Shown: piece by piece, positions 6,409-7,276 of the stretch | How the letters are laid out: every line of letters begins with the position of its first letter | Position numbering within the stretch: position 1 is the stretch's first letter | Assembly: GCA_002371335.1 (NCBI GenBank) | Contig: DFHP01000092.1 | Coordinates: 1-7,276, forward strand | Reading direction: 5' to 3' | Length of the DNA: 7,276 nucleotides | Source: Eubacterium sp. UBA3720 | Lineage (GTDB): Bacteria > Bacillota > Clostridia > Lachnospirales > Lachnospiraceae | Position numbers and translations under genes: made by a program | The notes under the pieces: generated by a model | What the model saw: the letters and a program-made list of their open reading frames with translations, nothing else | Told to the model about the DNA's origin: nothing | Database searches by the model: none

Positions 6409-6413
6409 TCTGT

Positions 6414-7139
6414 ATGATTCTTATGAAGTATCTGAATGAACAGTTTACAGTCATGCAGAATCTGGATTTTTTTATCCGGCTTCTGGCAGCGTGTCTGTGC
6501 GGAGCATGTATCGGTTTTGAAAGGAGCAAGAGATTGAAAGAAGCCGGTATCAGGACGCATCTTATCGTATGCTGCGCTGCGGCGCTGTTCATGATCATAT
6601 CAAAATATGGATTCGTAGATCTTCAGGACGCGAAAGGAGAAATGTATAACGGAGTGCGGGGCGCAGACCCTGCCCGTATAGCGGCGCAGGTCATAAGCGG
6701 CGTAAGCTTTCTGGGAGCAGGAGCCATTTTTCATAATAAAAACTATACCCGTGGACTGACGACGGCTGCGGGAATCTGGGCGACGGCCGGGATTGGTCTG
6801 GCGATAGGAGCCGGAATGATCAAGCTGGGAGCCTTTGCTACGGTTCTAATTACAATTGTGCAGGTAATAATGCACTTTTTCAGTTATGGACCGGATTCCT
6901 ATGCCGGCAGTATTCTGCAATTTGAGGTAAATGACAAAGCTGTGTTTCGTAAGGTACTCCGAGAGATCAAAGAAGAGACGCAGGGGCTGATCGCTGAGTG
7001 TAATGTGGTCAACAGTAAGAACGGTATTACGTCCTACAGATTGGTCATCCGCTCAAAAGAAGAAATCTCGCTTGAGGCGATAGATATGCTTTCGGCCCGC
7101 CATCCGGAAATCCTTGGATATACTTTAAAAAAACTTTAA
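6414..7139 (+). CDS. MgtC/SapB-family inner membrane protein
   Basis: This 241-residue protein shows the MgtC/SapB hallmarks: GFERSKRLKEAGIRTH (34-49), conserved Asp85 in DPARIAAQVISGVSFLGAGAI (85-105), and LTTAAGIWATAGIGLAIGAG (115-134). It has four or five membrane segments up to about residue 157 and a soluble C-terminal domain (about 165-241), probably the ACT-like fold of this family. MgtC proteins are membrane regulators linked to low-magnesium survival, ATP homeostasis and phosphate uptake in enteric bacteria and mycobacteria; the role of clostridial homologues is unclear. ATG at 6414 follows GGAAGG by nine bases; a GTG at 6396 would overlap the permease and lacks better support. Five-base spacing after the permease indicates co-transcription with the importer. 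No clear terminator follows. Confidence 0.9.
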   Translation: MILMKYLNEQFTVMQNLDFFIRLLAACLCGACIGFERSKRLKEAGIRTHLIVCCAAALFMIISKYGFVDLQDAKGEMYNGVRGADPARIAAQVISGVSFLGAGAIFHNKNYTRGLTTAAGIWATAGIGLAIGAGMIKLGAFATVLITIVQVIMHFFSYGPDSYAGSILQFEVNDKAVFRKVLREIKEETQGLIAECNVVNSKNGITSYRLVIRSKEEISLEAIDMLSARHPEILGYTLKKL

Positions 7140-7185
7140 GAGAACAAATTCCCGAAGGTACTTTTGATCAGGTAAAGATTTATAT

Positions 7186-7214
7186 TTGCACCCAAAAGCC
7201 TTATACACTATAAT
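7186..7214 (+). promoter_or_regulatory. Near-consensus promoter for a gene beyond the right edge
   Basis: TTGCAC (7186-7191), a 17-base spacer and perfect TATAAT (7209-7214) form a strong predicted sigma-A promoter, with initiation near 7221. The -10 is embedded in a perfect 14-base palindrome ACTATAATTATAGT (7207-7220), so the opposite strand also carries TATAAT, but with no good -35. The controlled gene is outside the window. Confidence 0.7.
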
Positions 7215-7246
7215 TATAGTATATTAAGCTATAAAAATTTCCTGCT

Positions 7247-7258
7247 TTGTGATCACAA
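7247..7258. promoter_or_regulatory. Perfect palindrome, possible operator
   Basis: TTGTGATCACAA is a perfect 12-bp palindrome about 26 bases downstream of the predicted start for the promoter at 7186-7214, a position where a repressor could block transcription. The regulator is unknown. Such a short palindrome can occur by chance. Confidence 0.4.
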
Positions 7259-7276
7259 CTATTCAGAAATGACATG

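Noticed and set aside
7140..7180. Terminator after the MgtC-like gene
   Set aside because: I found no GC-rich stem followed by a T tract. The operon may end by another mechanism or continue into the next gene.

Overview
The window looks like chromosomal DNA of a low-to-mid-GC Firmicute, most likely a gut-type clostridium (Lachnospiraceae-like). This is an inference from several features: strong AAAGGAGGT-type ribosome binding sites, a TTG start, a Gram-positive lipoprotein signal peptide followed by a Gly/Ser linker, and a Bacillus-type GlpP antiterminator protein. I see no insertion sequences, CRISPR arrays, tRNAs or rRNAs.

Left half, minus strand (1905 down to 1). A promoter at 1937-1965 drives three genes. 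The first is a cytoplasmic glycerophosphodiester phosphodiesterase (GDPD) with a TTG start. The second is a GlpP-type glycerol-3-phosphate-responsive antiterminator, joined to the first by a 4-base ATGA overlap. The third is a PfkB-family sugar/nucleoside kinase that runs off the left edge of the window.

Middle, 1906-2335. This 430-base gene-free region lies between the divergent operons and is rich in structure. It holds the minus-strand promoter, an extended -10 promoter on the plus strand (2110-2138), a long intrinsic terminator hairpin with a T7 tract (2172-2232), and a second, nearly perfect hairpin or operator (2230-2270). A consensus ribosome binding site follows. A terminator between the promoter and the first transporter gene is the architecture expected for transcription antitermination, and an antitermination protein (GlpP) is encoded a few hundred bases away.

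Right half, plus strand (2336-7139). A five-gene operon encodes ABC permease, ABC ATPase, lipoprotein solute-binding protein, second ABC permease and an MgtC/SapB-family membrane protein. The importer has spermidine/iron/phosphonate-type (PotABCD-like) architecture. The working model is that it imports a phosphorylated glycerol compound, perhaps an intact glycerophosphodiester. The unsecreted GDPD would cleave this to glycerol 3-phosphate plus alcohol, and glycerol 3-phosphate would activate GlpP, which relieves termination in the transporter leader. Substrate and regulation are inferred from context and not shown by sequence. The right edge (7140-7276) carries a near-consensus promoter and a perfect 12-bp palindrome for a gene beyond the window.
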